Part shown: positions 1 through 5,964 of the stretch, one piece after another | Layout of the letters: each line of letters opens with the position of its first letter | How positions within the stretch are numbered: the stretch's first letter is position 1 | Assembly: GCA_015688915.1 (NCBI GenBank) | Contig: JAATGX010000188.1 | Span: forward strand, 1 to 16,987 | Reading direction: 5' to 3' | DNA: 16,987 nucleotides | DNA from: Desulfuromonadales bacterium | Lineage (GTDB): Bacteria; Desulfobacterota; Desulfuromonadia; Geobacterales; Pseudopelobacteraceae | The notes under the pieces: generated by a model | Seen by the model: only the letters and a program-made list of their open reading frames with translations | Database searches by the model: none | Told to the model about the DNA's origin: nothing | Made by a program: the position numbers and the translations under genes

Positions 1-1067
1 CGCACCCGGTCGGCGATGACGCTCATGCCGGTGATGGTTTCCTGGACCACCTGGACCCCGATGGTGGCGGCGTCGGTGGACTGCTGGGAGGCGTCGGCCG
101 CCATGGTGCAGTTGCGGGCGATGTCGCTGCTGGTGGCGGCCATCTCCTCGCTGGCCGTGGCCACGGTGTTGGTCTGGGAAGCTACCTCCTCGGCGCCGGT
201 GGCGATCTGGGCCGAGGTGGAGTGGAGCTGGTTGGAGGCCGAGGCGATGCCGGTGGAGATGTCCACGGTCCTGGAGATCATGTCGCGCAGGTTGTCCACC
301 ATGTTCCGCATGGCAGCCAGCAACTGGCCGGTTTCGTCCCTGGAGGTGGCCTCGATCCTGGTGGTCAGGTCTCCCCCGGCCAGGGCGTTGGCCACTTCCA
401 CGCATGTTCCGATGGGGCGGGTGATTGTCCGGGCAATGGCCAGGGTCAGCAGAATGACCGCCAGGGCGACCAGCACGATCACGACCAGGGAAATGATCAT
501 GGCCTGCCTGTTTACCGCACCCGCATCCTTGATGCCTTTGTCGGACAGCTCCACATTGTGCGCCATATGGGCGTTGAGAAGTCCGGTGAGTCGATCGGCG
601 AGCGGTTTGACTTCCTTCATGATAATGTCATGGGCCTCGCTGTCCTTGTTCTGCCGGGACAGGACCAGTGCTTTATCTCTCGCGGCAGCTTCTTCGGCCA
701 TGGCCGCCCGGTCATCCGCCAGCATCTGTTTGTCCTTGTCGTCGGAAACAAGCGCTTCGTACCCCTTGAGCGCCTTGTCCAAATTCCCCCGGTCATCGCT
801 GATCTGTTTGTCGATTGCGGCAATCGCGGCATCATCGTTACTGAGCACGTGTTGGTAGGTGTGCTCCGTAAGGCTGTCAAAGGCCACTATCGCCTTTTGC
901 AGGGCAAGGATGCTCGGCAAGCTGTTGACGGCGCAGTAACTGGCGGCATCGTAGACCTTGTGCATGCGCGATATGGTGAAGACGCCCATGCCTATCAGGG
1001 CCGCGAGGATTATGCATAATAACAAGTTCATCTTCCGGCCTATTTTCATGTTTCCGAACCACGCCAT
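1..1067 (-). CDS. Methyl-accepting chemotaxis protein, 3' end beyond window
   Basis: Chemoreceptor that passes a periplasmic signal to the CheA/CheW array at the inner membrane. About 355 codons are visible. Starting at ATG 1067 the protein reads MAWFGNMKIGRKMNLLL, with a first membrane helix at about residues 12-33. A helical sensor of about 150 residues follows (four-helix-bundle type, 4HB_MCP). A second membrane helix rich in I, V, L and A lies at about 187-212. A HAMP segment follows (ARTITRPIG, then ANALAGGDLTTRIE), then the start of the signalling coiled coil (TNTVATASEEMAATSSDIAR). The conserved hairpin tip and the C-terminus lie off the left edge. The start is supported by AAGGAG upstream (reverse complement of 1071-1080). 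It is divergent from the dehydrogenase at 1538. The ligand cannot be told from sequence. Family is certain; subfamily is likely. Confidence 0.95.
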   Translation of the reverse strand, partial: MAWFGNMKIGRKMNLLLCIILAALIGMGVFTISRMHKVYDAASYCAVNSLPSILALQKAIVAFDSLTEHTYQHVLSNDDAAIAAIDKQISDDRGNLDKALKGYEALVSDDKDKQMLADDRAAMAEEAAARDKALVLSRQNKDSEAHDIIMKEVKPLADRLTGLLNAHMAHNVELSDKGIKDAGAVNRQAMIISLVVIVLVALAVILLTLAIARTITRPIGTCVEVANALAGGDLTTRIEATSRDETGQLLAAMRNMVDNLRDMISRTVDISTGIASASNQLHSTSAQIATGAEEVASQTNTVATASEEMAATSSDIARNCTMAADASQQSTDAATIGVQVVQETITGMSVIADRV

Positions 1068-1537
1068 CTTCTTTCTCCTTTCGAGTCACACCCGGTTATG
1101 GTGGGCGGCGATACATAAAATCGACAAGTGAACGCCATTTACCTGATACAGAAGTGGTTTAGAATGGAGTTCACTGCTTTGCAACAGTACCGCATAGCAT
1201 ATCGACTATTCCACAAAAAGTGACACACGGGGGGTTAAGAATAATCAAGGGATGGTAAAGTTTTGTAAAGTTCGACCGTGGGGGGCATGGTTGCCGCAAC
1301 GGATCAACCGCCAACGCCCGGAACCGCCCTCGAAGCGGGTCGTTGCAAAAATAGGCTGCCGTTTTCGGACATGCTGGCAGGAATGGGATATACTAACGTC
1401 CAGAGCCTGGCGGTGACGGCCGGTAGTCAGACGCATGCCTGCTCCAAGCGGCAGCACCTGTCGAATGGTACCGTGGCGGGGTACGCCGCCATGAGGGAAA
1501 CACAGTGAAAGTCTAATCTCATACGGAGGGAAGAAAC
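1068..1537. other. Long divergent intergenic region, no convincing gene
   Basis: 470 bases separate the chemoreceptor start from the dehydrogenase start. The left part (about 1100-1260) is AT-richer and should hold the chemoreceptor promoter, but I found no clean -35/-10 pair. A short direct repeat, GTAAAGTT twice in tandem, sits at about 1255-1272. An open frame over 1278-1508 lacks a ribosome site and resembles nothing known, so I do not call it. The right part (about 1436-1490) can fold into several hairpins and is listed separately. Confidence 0.5.
1436..1490 (+). promoter_or_regulatory. Candidate structured RNA leader before the GapN-like gene
   Basis: Seen: a bulged hairpin at 1436-1453 (TGCC-t-GCT with AGC-GGCA), then two mutually exclusive stems. 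GTACC (1468-1472) can pair with GGTAC (1480-1484), or GTGGCG (1473-1478) can pair with CGCCGC (1484-1489). Overlapping alternative stems about 50 bases before a ribosome site fit an attenuator or riboswitch, or could be chance in GC-rich DNA. It does not match the riboswitch consensus sequences I can recall (cyclic-di-GMP, cobalamin, TPP, glycine). No transcription start is known. Confidence 0.25.
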
Positions 1538-3163
1538 ATGGACATCAGAAAGACCATCGAGACCCTGTTCCCGGCGCTGGAGGAAATACCCGAGGGCGCG
1601 AGGATACGACAGGCGGTCGAGCAGCGGGAGTATCTCGTCAACGGTGGGATGGTTCGCTGGGAGGGCCCGGTCCAGGACGTATTCTCACCGGTCTGCGTGC
1701 GGACCGCCACAGGGTATGAGCGTGTCCGCATCGGCAGCTTCCCCCTTATGACCGAAAAGGAGGCGCTCACGGCCCTCGACGCTGCTGTTGCCGCCTACAG
1801 CAACGGCAGAGGGGCGTGGCCGACCATGACGGTGGCCAAGCGGATCGAGCACGTGCAGCAGTTTGCCGCCGGCATGAAAGAGCGGCGCGAGGAGGTAGTG
1901 AAGCTCCTCATGTGGGAAATCGGGAAGACCCGCACGGATGCGGAGAAGGAGTTCGACCGGACGGTGGTCTACATCGCCGATACGGTCGATGCGCTCAAGG
2001 ACCTGGACCGGGTCTCCTCCCGTTTCGTCATCGAGCAGGGGATCATCGGCCAGATCCGGCGGGCGCCCCTCGGGGTGACGCTCTGCATGGGGCCGTACAA
2101 CTACCCCCTGAACGAAACCTTCACCACCCTTATCCCGGCCCTGATCATGGGCAACACCACGATACTCAAGCCGCCGCGCCACGGCGTCCTCCTCTTCTCG
2201 CCCCTCCTGGACGCGTTTCGCGCATCGTTCCCGCCGGGAGTGGTGAACACCCTCTTCGGGGCCGGCAGGAGCGTGACCCCGCCCCTCATGCGTTCCGGCA
2301 AGGTGGATGTCCTCGCCTTCATCGGCACGAGCACGGCGGCCAACGCCCTCCACAAGGAGCACCCGAAACCGCACCGACTCCGGATGGTCCTGGGCCTTGA
2401 AGCGAAAAACCCGGCCATCGTGCTGCCGGACGCCGACCTGGACCAGGCGGTGGAGGAGTGCATCGCCGGCTGCCTGTCGTTCAACGGCCAGCGCTGTACC
2501 GCCCTCAAGGTCGTCTTTGTCCACGAGGGCGTCGCCGGCGACTTCGTTTCCCGGTTCTCCCGGCGTATCTCCGGTCTGGGGATCGGCATGCCGTGGGAGC
2601 CGGGGGTAATGATCACGCCGCTCCCCGAGCAGGACAAGCCGGACTACCTGGCCGGCCTTGTGGAGGACGCCCGGCGCCTCGGCGCCGAGGTGATGAACGA
2701 AGGAGGCGGGACCGTCAATGGCTCCCTGTTCCACCCCGCCCTCGTCTACCCGGTGAACGAGAGGATGCGGCTCTACCGCGAGGAACAGTTCGGACCGGTG
2801 ATACCGGTCATCCCCTTCAGCGACATGGAAACCCCCATCCGCTACATCGAGGAATCCGACTACGGGCAGCAGGTGAGCATCTTCGGCCGCGACCCGCAGC
2901 TTCTGGCCGAACTCATCGACCCGTTGGTGAACCAGGTGTCCCGGGTCAACCTGAACTGCCAGTGCCAGCGCGGTCCCGACATCTTCCCCTTCACCGGGCG
3001 GAAGGACTCGGCCGTGGGGACCCTGTCGGTTTCCGACGCGCTACGGGCCTTTTCCATCCGGGCGCTGGTAGCGGCCAAAGACATCGATATCAATAAGGGG
3101 ATCATCAGCGACATCGTCCGGGAGCACCGGTCGAATTTCTTGTCTACGGACTTTATCCTGTAA
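1538..3163 (+). CDS. gapN: NADP-dependent glyceraldehyde-3-phosphate dehydrogenase (GapN-like aldehyde dehydrogenase)
   Basis: Cytoplasmic aldehyde dehydrogenase of 541 residues. The likely reaction is non-phosphorylating oxidation of glyceraldehyde-3-phosphate to 3-phosphoglycerate with NADP+, giving NADPH at the cost of one ATP. ALDH features are clear: PYNYPLNE and LIPALIMGNTTILKPP for the nucleotide fold, GLEAKNPAIVLPDADLD with catalytic Glu288, and FNGQRCTALK with catalytic Cys320. EEQFGPVIPVIPF lies near the C-terminus. The usual ELGGKN motif is changed to LEAKN, as I recall for a GapN-like group in Geobacteraceae and archaea. At 541 residues it is longer than typical ALDHs (about 480-500), with extra sequence at the N-terminus. 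GGAGG eight bases before ATG 1538 sets the start. It is a single-gene unit. ALDH membership is certain; the substrate is inferred from resemblance. Confidence 0.8.
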   Translation: MDIRKTIETLFPALEEIPEGARIRQAVEQREYLVNGGMVRWEGPVQDVFSPVCVRTATGYERVRIGSFPLMTEKEALTALDAAVAAYSNGRGAWPTMTVAKRIEHVQQFAAGMKERREEVVKLLMWEIGKTRTDAEKEFDRTVVYIADTVDALKDLDRVSSRFVIEQGIIGQIRRAPLGVTLCMGPYNYPLNETFTTLIPALIMGNTTILKPPRHGVLLFSPLLDAFRASFPPGVVNTLFGAGRSVTPPLMRSGKVDVLAFIGTSTAANALHKEHPKPHRLRMVLGLEAKNPAIVLPDADLDQAVEECIAGCLSFNGQRCTALKVVFVHEGVAGDFVSRFSRRISGLGIGMPWEPGVMITPLPEQDKPDYLAGLVEDARRLGAEVMNEGGGTVNGSLFHPALVYPVNERMRLYREEQFGPVIPVIPFSDMETPIRYIEESDYGQQVSIFGRDPQLLAELIDPLVNQVSRVNLNCQCQRGPDIFPFTGRKDSAVGTLSVSDALRAFSIRALVAAKDIDINKGIISDIVREHRSNFLSTDFIL

Positions 3164-3186
3164 CGCTCTTCCGAGGTGGGGAAGCG
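3164..3186 (+). terminator. Weak hairpin between convergent genes
   Basis: Directly after the dehydrogenase stop, CGC-TC-TTCC can pair with GGAA-GCG around a short loop (3164-3186). No T-tract follows on either strand, so intrinsic termination is doubtful. Only about 35 bases separate the two convergent stop codons. Confidence 0.25.
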
Positions 3187-3198
3187 TGTGCTGCGGGA

Positions 3199-3945
3199 TT
3201 ATGGCCCCGCCAGGGAAAGTATTTCATCGCACAGTGCACGGTAGGCGCGCGCTGCTTCGCAGGCCTTGGAATAGGCCAGAAGCGGCATTCTGCGCAGGCC
3301 CATTTTCTCCACATCCGCGGAAAAAGGGATCACGGATTTCAGGAAACCCGGGTATGCCGCCGGGAGGTCGTCCATGATCTCCCGGTGCATTTTGTTCCTC
3401 TTCTGCACCATGGAGAAAAAAGGACGGAGCGTCTCCCTGGGCAGGTTCTCGTCCTTGAAGAAACCGGCCAGTTGTTCCAGCGCCCTCCGCGATAACACGG
3501 TTGGAATGATGGGAACCAGAATACCGTCCGATGCGCGGAATACGTTTTCCGAGAGAAGCGTAATGTTCGGCGGGCAGTCCATGAGGATCACGTCGTAATC
3601 GGGCTTGAGCTCCTCCAGCACCCTCCGAAGCTGGCTGCGGCGCTTCTTCATTCCGTCGAGCACGATATCGAAGCGCCGGTAGCCAAGGTTCGAGGGGATG
3701 ATGTCGAGCCCGGGGAAATCGGACTCCCGGATGTTGTTACGGAGTCCCTCCGCCAGGGAATCCGTGTCACGTATCCGGTACTTCTCCGCGCTCCCCACGC
3801 GAAAATAAAACGTGGCGGCCCCCTGCGGGTCCAGGTCCAGAAGAAGGGTCCGGTGCCCGGCCTCGCGAAGGGCAAATGCCAGATTGACCGCAAGGGCCGT
3901 CTTCCCCACTCCCCCCTTGATGCTGTAGGACGAAAGAATTTTCAT
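3199..3945 (-). CDS. ParA-family ATPase (orphan, MinD/ParA type)
   Basis: Cytoplasmic ATPase of 248 residues from the ParA/MinD/Soj group, which forms ATP-dependent dimers that pattern DNA or protein cargo. Residues 9-17 read IKGGVGKTA, the deviant Walker A with signature Lys10 and catalytic Lys15. LLLDLDPQGA near residues 36-45 is the A' motif, and DVILMDCPPN at about 117-126 is Walker B. It has no N-terminal helix-turn-helix, so it resembles short chromosomal or type Ib ParA rather than plasmid type Ia. There is no ParB homologue beside it. The upstream partner is instead an RHH protein, the arrangement of ParA/ParG-like systems. Start ATG 3945 has a modest GGGA ribosome site. A 152-base gap separates it from the preceding small gene, so it could also have its own promoter. 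The cargo is unknown. Confidence 0.88.
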   Translation of the reverse strand: MKILSSYSIKGGVGKTALAVNLAFALREAGHRTLLLDLDPQGAATFYFRVGSAEKYRIRDTDSLAEGLRNNIRESDFPGLDIIPSNLGYRRFDIVLDGMKKRRSQLRRVLEELKPDYDVILMDCPPNITLLSENVFRASDGILVPIIPTVLSRRALEQLAGFFKDENLPRETLRPFFSMVQKRNKMHREIMDDLPAAYPGFLKSVIPFSADVEKMGLRRMPLLAYSKACEAARAYRALCDEILSLAGP

Positions 3946-4097
3946 TGTTTCGCTTTCCCTGAATAATCAGTTGCCGGAACGGAAGCCGGCGGTTTGAAGG
4001 TGTGTTTGAAGGCCGCGTGCGCCTGCTGCCGCCGCTGACAGAGGTTTCAAAAGATCCTCCCGGACTCCGGGTCTGGCATGATCAGCGGATCGAGTGA

Positions 4098-4292
4098 TTA
4101 TTCTATTTGCGACAATTCGATGGGTGCGCAGGCATACTTTGCGTCCGCCGCGACCCTGCCACAGAGCAGACAGCAGTATTTGCCATCCTTTGCCAAACGC
4201 CCCAGGGTAAGCATCTGCTTCCGCCCCGCAAGCGCACAGAGATTTTGTTTGCGATGGGTCTCCGGCCCAATGTCGACTAACCGTAGTGCCAT
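4098..4292 (-). CDS. Small CxxC protein, putative metal-binding, function unknown
   Basis: 64 residues from ATG 4292, with a strong AAGGAG ribosome site eight bases upstream. That site is the main reason I choose this frame over a longer overlapping frame. The C-terminal half reads DGKYCCLLCGRVAADAKYAC, with Cys40/Cys41, Cys44 and Cys55, and there is a further Cys19. This could form a small zinc ribbon or a redox pair. There are no membrane segments or signal peptide. It lies 51 bases after the RHH gene and before parA on the same strand, so it is probably co-transcribed and may be an accessory of the module. I do not recognise the family. Confidence 0.65.
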   Translation of the reverse strand: MALRLVDIGPETHRKQNLCALAGRKQMLTLGRLAKDGKYCCLLCGRVAADAKYACAPIELSQIE

Positions 4293-4343
4293 TATCGCAC
4301 TCCTTCCACCGGTCGGATTGATGACCGGCCACTATCGCGGATG

Positions 4344-4688
4344 CTACTTGAGAGCATCCTGGCTCAACTTTGCCTCAACCGCCAACACGATGTATTCATT
4401 CATGCTGACCCCAGCTTCGGCGGCCTCTTTCTTGATGTTCTTACGCACTGACTTCTTCATGCTGACGAGGAATTTAGTCACCTTGTCATCCTTGGAAGCC
4501 TTCTTTTCCTTTTGTTCACCTTTTTCCTTGCCCTCTTTCTCCGGTTTTGCTTTTTTGACCTTGGGTACTGCGGTCAGCGCTTCATCAGTCGGCGTATTTT
4601 TTTTCGTTTTCTTCGGAATGGCGCTTTTTTCGGCTGCCTGCGCATCATCCGGTCCTTTTGTTTCAGGTTTCTGTTTTTCGTTTTTCAT
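4344..4688 (-). CDS. Ribbon-helix-helix DNA-binding protein with lysine-rich N-terminal tail
   Basis: About 114 residues from ATG 4688. Residues 1-70 are highly charged, low in complexity and rich in Lys/Glu (runs such as KEGKEKGEQKEKKASKDD), so probably disordered. The C-terminal 40 residues (KVTKFLVSMKKSVRKNIKKE, then AAEAGVSMNEYIVLAVEAKL) fit the Arc/MetJ-type ribbon-helix-helix fold: a beta strand, then two helices ending SMNEYIVLAVEAKL. A GTG three codons upstream (4697) is also open. However, GGGGTGA ends six bases before ATG 4688, which favours the ATG. It is the first gene of the parA module and is preceded by a strong promoter holding repeated palindromes. By analogy with ParG, Omega and similar proteins, it may be both repressor and centromere-binding partner of the ParA; that role is inferred. 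Confidence 0.75.
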   Translation of the reverse strand: MKNEKQKPETKGPDDAQAAEKSAIPKKTKKNTPTDEALTAVPKVKKAKPEKEGKEKGEQKEKKASKDDKVTKFLVSMKKSVRKNIKKEAAEAGVSMNEYIVLAVEAKLSQDALK

Positions 4689-4756
4689 AGCTTTCACCCC
4701 ATTGGTTGGTATTCGGACCTGTCGTGCCGGCAGTCCTTTTGTTCTGCATATTTTTT

Positions 4757-4785
4757 ATTATCGTTATTATAATTATTATAGTCAA
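4757..4785 (-). promoter_or_regulatory. Sigma-70 promoter for the RHH/CxxC/parA module
   Basis: On the minus strand TTGACT (4785-4780) is followed by exactly 17 bases and GATAAT (4762-4757). That is five of six matches in each box with ideal spacing. It lies about 70 bases before the RHH start codon in a segment that is 47/52 A or T (4749-4800). Confidence 0.7.
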
Positions 4786-4795
4786 TATAATTATA
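4769..4795. repeat. Paired ATAATTAT palindromes, candidate RHH operator or centromere
   Basis: Two perfect 8-bp palindromes ATAATTAT, at 4769-4776 and 4787-4794, have centres 18 bp apart. The second extends to TATAATTATA (4786-4795). One lies in the promoter spacer and the other just upstream of the -35 box, where a bound repressor would block polymerase. RHH proteins usually bind short repeats like these, but AT-rich DNA makes such palindromes by chance. Confidence 0.4.
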
Positions 4796-4897
4796 ATCAA
4801 TACAAACCGGCACACAATTCAGCACGGTCAACAGACATGCGATAGCAAAGTGCTCTGACATAAGACAGTTTTCAGCTTTTTGCCTTCAGTCAGACCA

Positions 4898-4929
4898 TTG
4901 ACAGTACTCGTTGTCGCATGATATGACAA
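4898..4929 (+). promoter_or_regulatory. tetR promoter with overlapping operator half-sites
   Basis: A perfect TTGACA (4898-4903) precedes TATGAC (4922-4927) at 18 bases spacing. The half-sites CGTTGTC (4909-4915) and ATGACAA (4923-4929) lie within it. They match the half-site ATGACAACG of the operators at 5718-5763 but are arranged outward. This suggests autorepression. A start site near 4934 would place the first upstream ATG (4923) outside the message. Confidence 0.5.
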
Positions 4930-5003
4930 ATAACAGTAACATCCTGGCAGACGGGGAAAAACACTTGAAAACGTGGTCCAGCAAAAATCCAAAGGCTTCC
5001 TTG

Positions 5004-5633
5004 ATGAAGCGGAAGCGTTCCGCCATCGTGCATGCCGCACGGAAGTCATTTCTTGAGGGCGGATATGCGAAGACGTCGATGGACGGTATCGCGGAAGCAG
5101 CGGGTGTGGGCATCAAAACGGTTTATCGTCATTTTCTGAACAAAGACGATCTATTCAGCGCTGTCATGCAGGCTGCTTGCCATCCAGCCGCTTTTGATGA
5201 ACTGAGTTGTGAAGAGCAGGAACAGACCGAGGAACCCGAGAAGCCGTGGTTCGCTGAAAAGCCCGGTACGGCTCTGGTGATGGCAGGTATCGAATTTCTG
5301 CACCACGCGATCTCTGAAGAGCAATTGGCCCTGTATCGGGTTGTGACGCAGGATGCCCACCGGTTCCCTGATTTGGGCAGGCGATATCGGGAACAGGTTG
5401 TCGATCGCCGAAACGAGATCTTTATTCAGTATCTGAATCGTTGGGCGCCCATTGAAAACTGGACGGTGAAAGACCCTTGCGGAGCAGCCGACACGTTTAC
5501 GGCCTTGCTGCGTGCCCGTGTCTTTGACGATGCATTGCATGGCCTGCGCACATTCGATTCATCGGAAATCGAAGCTCATGCCCGCGCTGCTGCGGTGAAA
5601 ATGCTGGTCCTTCTGAATTCCGGCATCTTGTAG
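5004..5633 (+). CDS. TetR/AcrR-family transcriptional regulator
   Basis: Dimeric repressor, 209 residues from ATG 5004. The N-terminal helix-turn-helix is plain: AIVHAARKSFLEGGYAKTSM, then IAEAAGVGIKTVYRHFLNKDDLF (residues about 7-51). The ligand domain, with LYRVVTQDAHRFPDLGRRY followed by an amphipathic helix, resembles the AefR-like C-terminal group. The frame is open upstream to 4911, with ATG 4923, TTG 4911 and TTG 4962 as alternative starts. I prefer 5004 because the first two overlap the promoter/operator and have no ribosome site, while 5004 has AAAGG upstream and gives the usual family length. It probably represses itself and the genes after 5700, where tandem palindromes carry the same half-site. 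The inducer is unknown. TetR regulators beside old-yellow-enzyme or SDR genes often sense electrophiles. Confidence 0.9.
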   Translation: MKRKRSAIVHAARKSFLEGGYAKTSMDGIAEAAGVGIKTVYRHFLNKDDLFSAVMQAACHPAAFDELSCEEQEQTEEPEKPWFAEKPGTALVMAGIEFLHHAISEEQLALYRVVTQDAHRFPDLGRRYREQVVDRRNEIFIQYLNRWAPIENWTVKDPCGAADTFTALLRARVFDDALHGLRTFDSSEIEAHARAAAVKMLVLLNSGIL

Positions 5634-5703
5634 CTACCTCCGCAGCCCAGTTTTATCCCGCCTGTATAATCCCGGCCTCCTATCGAAACATTTCAGAAAA
5701 TTG

Positions 5704-5732
5704 TTGACAGCCGATATGACAACGATTATTGT
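5704..5732 (+). promoter_or_regulatory. Sigma-70 promoter under probable TetR control
   Basis: TTGACA (5704-5709), a 17-base spacer, then TATTGT (5727-5732). The first operator palindrome covers the spacer end and the -10 box, a classic repression layout. The message would run through the broken gene at 5809 into the SDR gene at 5965. Confidence 0.6.
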
Positions 5733-5733
5733 C
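5718..5733. promoter_or_regulatory. TetR operator O1
   Basis: Perfect inverted repeat GACAA-CGATTA-TTGTC overlapping the -10 box. The half-site GACAACGAT recurs exactly 26 bp downstream, in O2. Confidence 0.6.
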
Positions 5734-5739
5734 GTTTTT

Positions 5740-5763
5740 ATATGACAACGATCGTTATCATAT
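5740..5763. promoter_or_regulatory. TetR operator O2
   Basis: A 24-bp palindrome with a single mismatched pair; its core is ATGACAACGATCGTTATCAT (5742-5761). It sits just after the expected transcription start, centred 26 bp from O1. The near-perfect symmetry is far from what chance gives and is typical of TetR sites. Confidence 0.7.
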
Positions 5764-5808
5764 TAATTGAGAGCCACCCAACGAACTTTTCTGCAATGGA
5801 GGCTGCAA

Positions 5809-5931
5809 ATGTCCAACCCCCTCTTACGGCAAATCGTTCTACCCTGCGGAGCTACGATCGAGAGGTTCCGGTGGCGCCTGATGCTGCTTTTGAGGCGTTA
5901 TTCCGGAAAAATAATAACTGAAATCGACTAG
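5809..5931 (+). pseudogene. Remnant of an NADH:flavin oxidoreductase (old yellow enzyme) gene
   Basis: A good ribosome site (GGAGG, six bases before ATG 5809) starts a 40-codon frame, MSNPLLRQIVLPCGATIE, then RFRWRLMLLLRRYSG and a stop at 5929. The first 18 residues resemble the N-terminus of the old-yellow-enzyme group (typically LPCGA...NRLAKAAMTE). The similarity ends abruptly. From about 5862 another frame reads VPVAPDAAFEALFRKNNN to a stop at 5919, which looks like a natural C-terminus. I infer an internal deletion that removed about 1 kb of an oxidoreductase and fused its ends out of frame. Alternatively it is a genuine small leader peptide. It sits directly after the TetR-controlled promoter and 33 bases before the SDR gene, so its translation may still feed the next gene. 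Confidence 0.5.
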
Positions 5932-5964
5932 AGACGGTTGGGTCAAAGGACAAGGAGACAAGAG

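Noticed and set aside
1095..1140. Possible FliA (sigma-28) promoter for the chemoreceptor (TAAA...GTCGATTT on the minus strand)
   Set aside because: The spacer is about 12 bases instead of 15, and only part of the -10 box matches.
1278..1508. A 76-codon frame before the dehydrogenase
   Set aside because: No ribosome site and no recognisable sequence. The region is better explained as an untranslated leader with hairpins.
1685..2734. A 349-codon minus-strand frame opposite the aldehyde dehydrogenase
   Set aside because: Same cause: low-complexity Arg/Gly/Asp-rich translation and no ribosome site. The plus strand has clear catalytic motifs.
3967..4332. A 121-codon minus-strand frame overlapping the 64-residue CxxC gene
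   Set aside because: No ribosome site at its start and an unnatural composition. The overlapping shorter frame has a strong AAGGAG site and a sensible Cys pattern.
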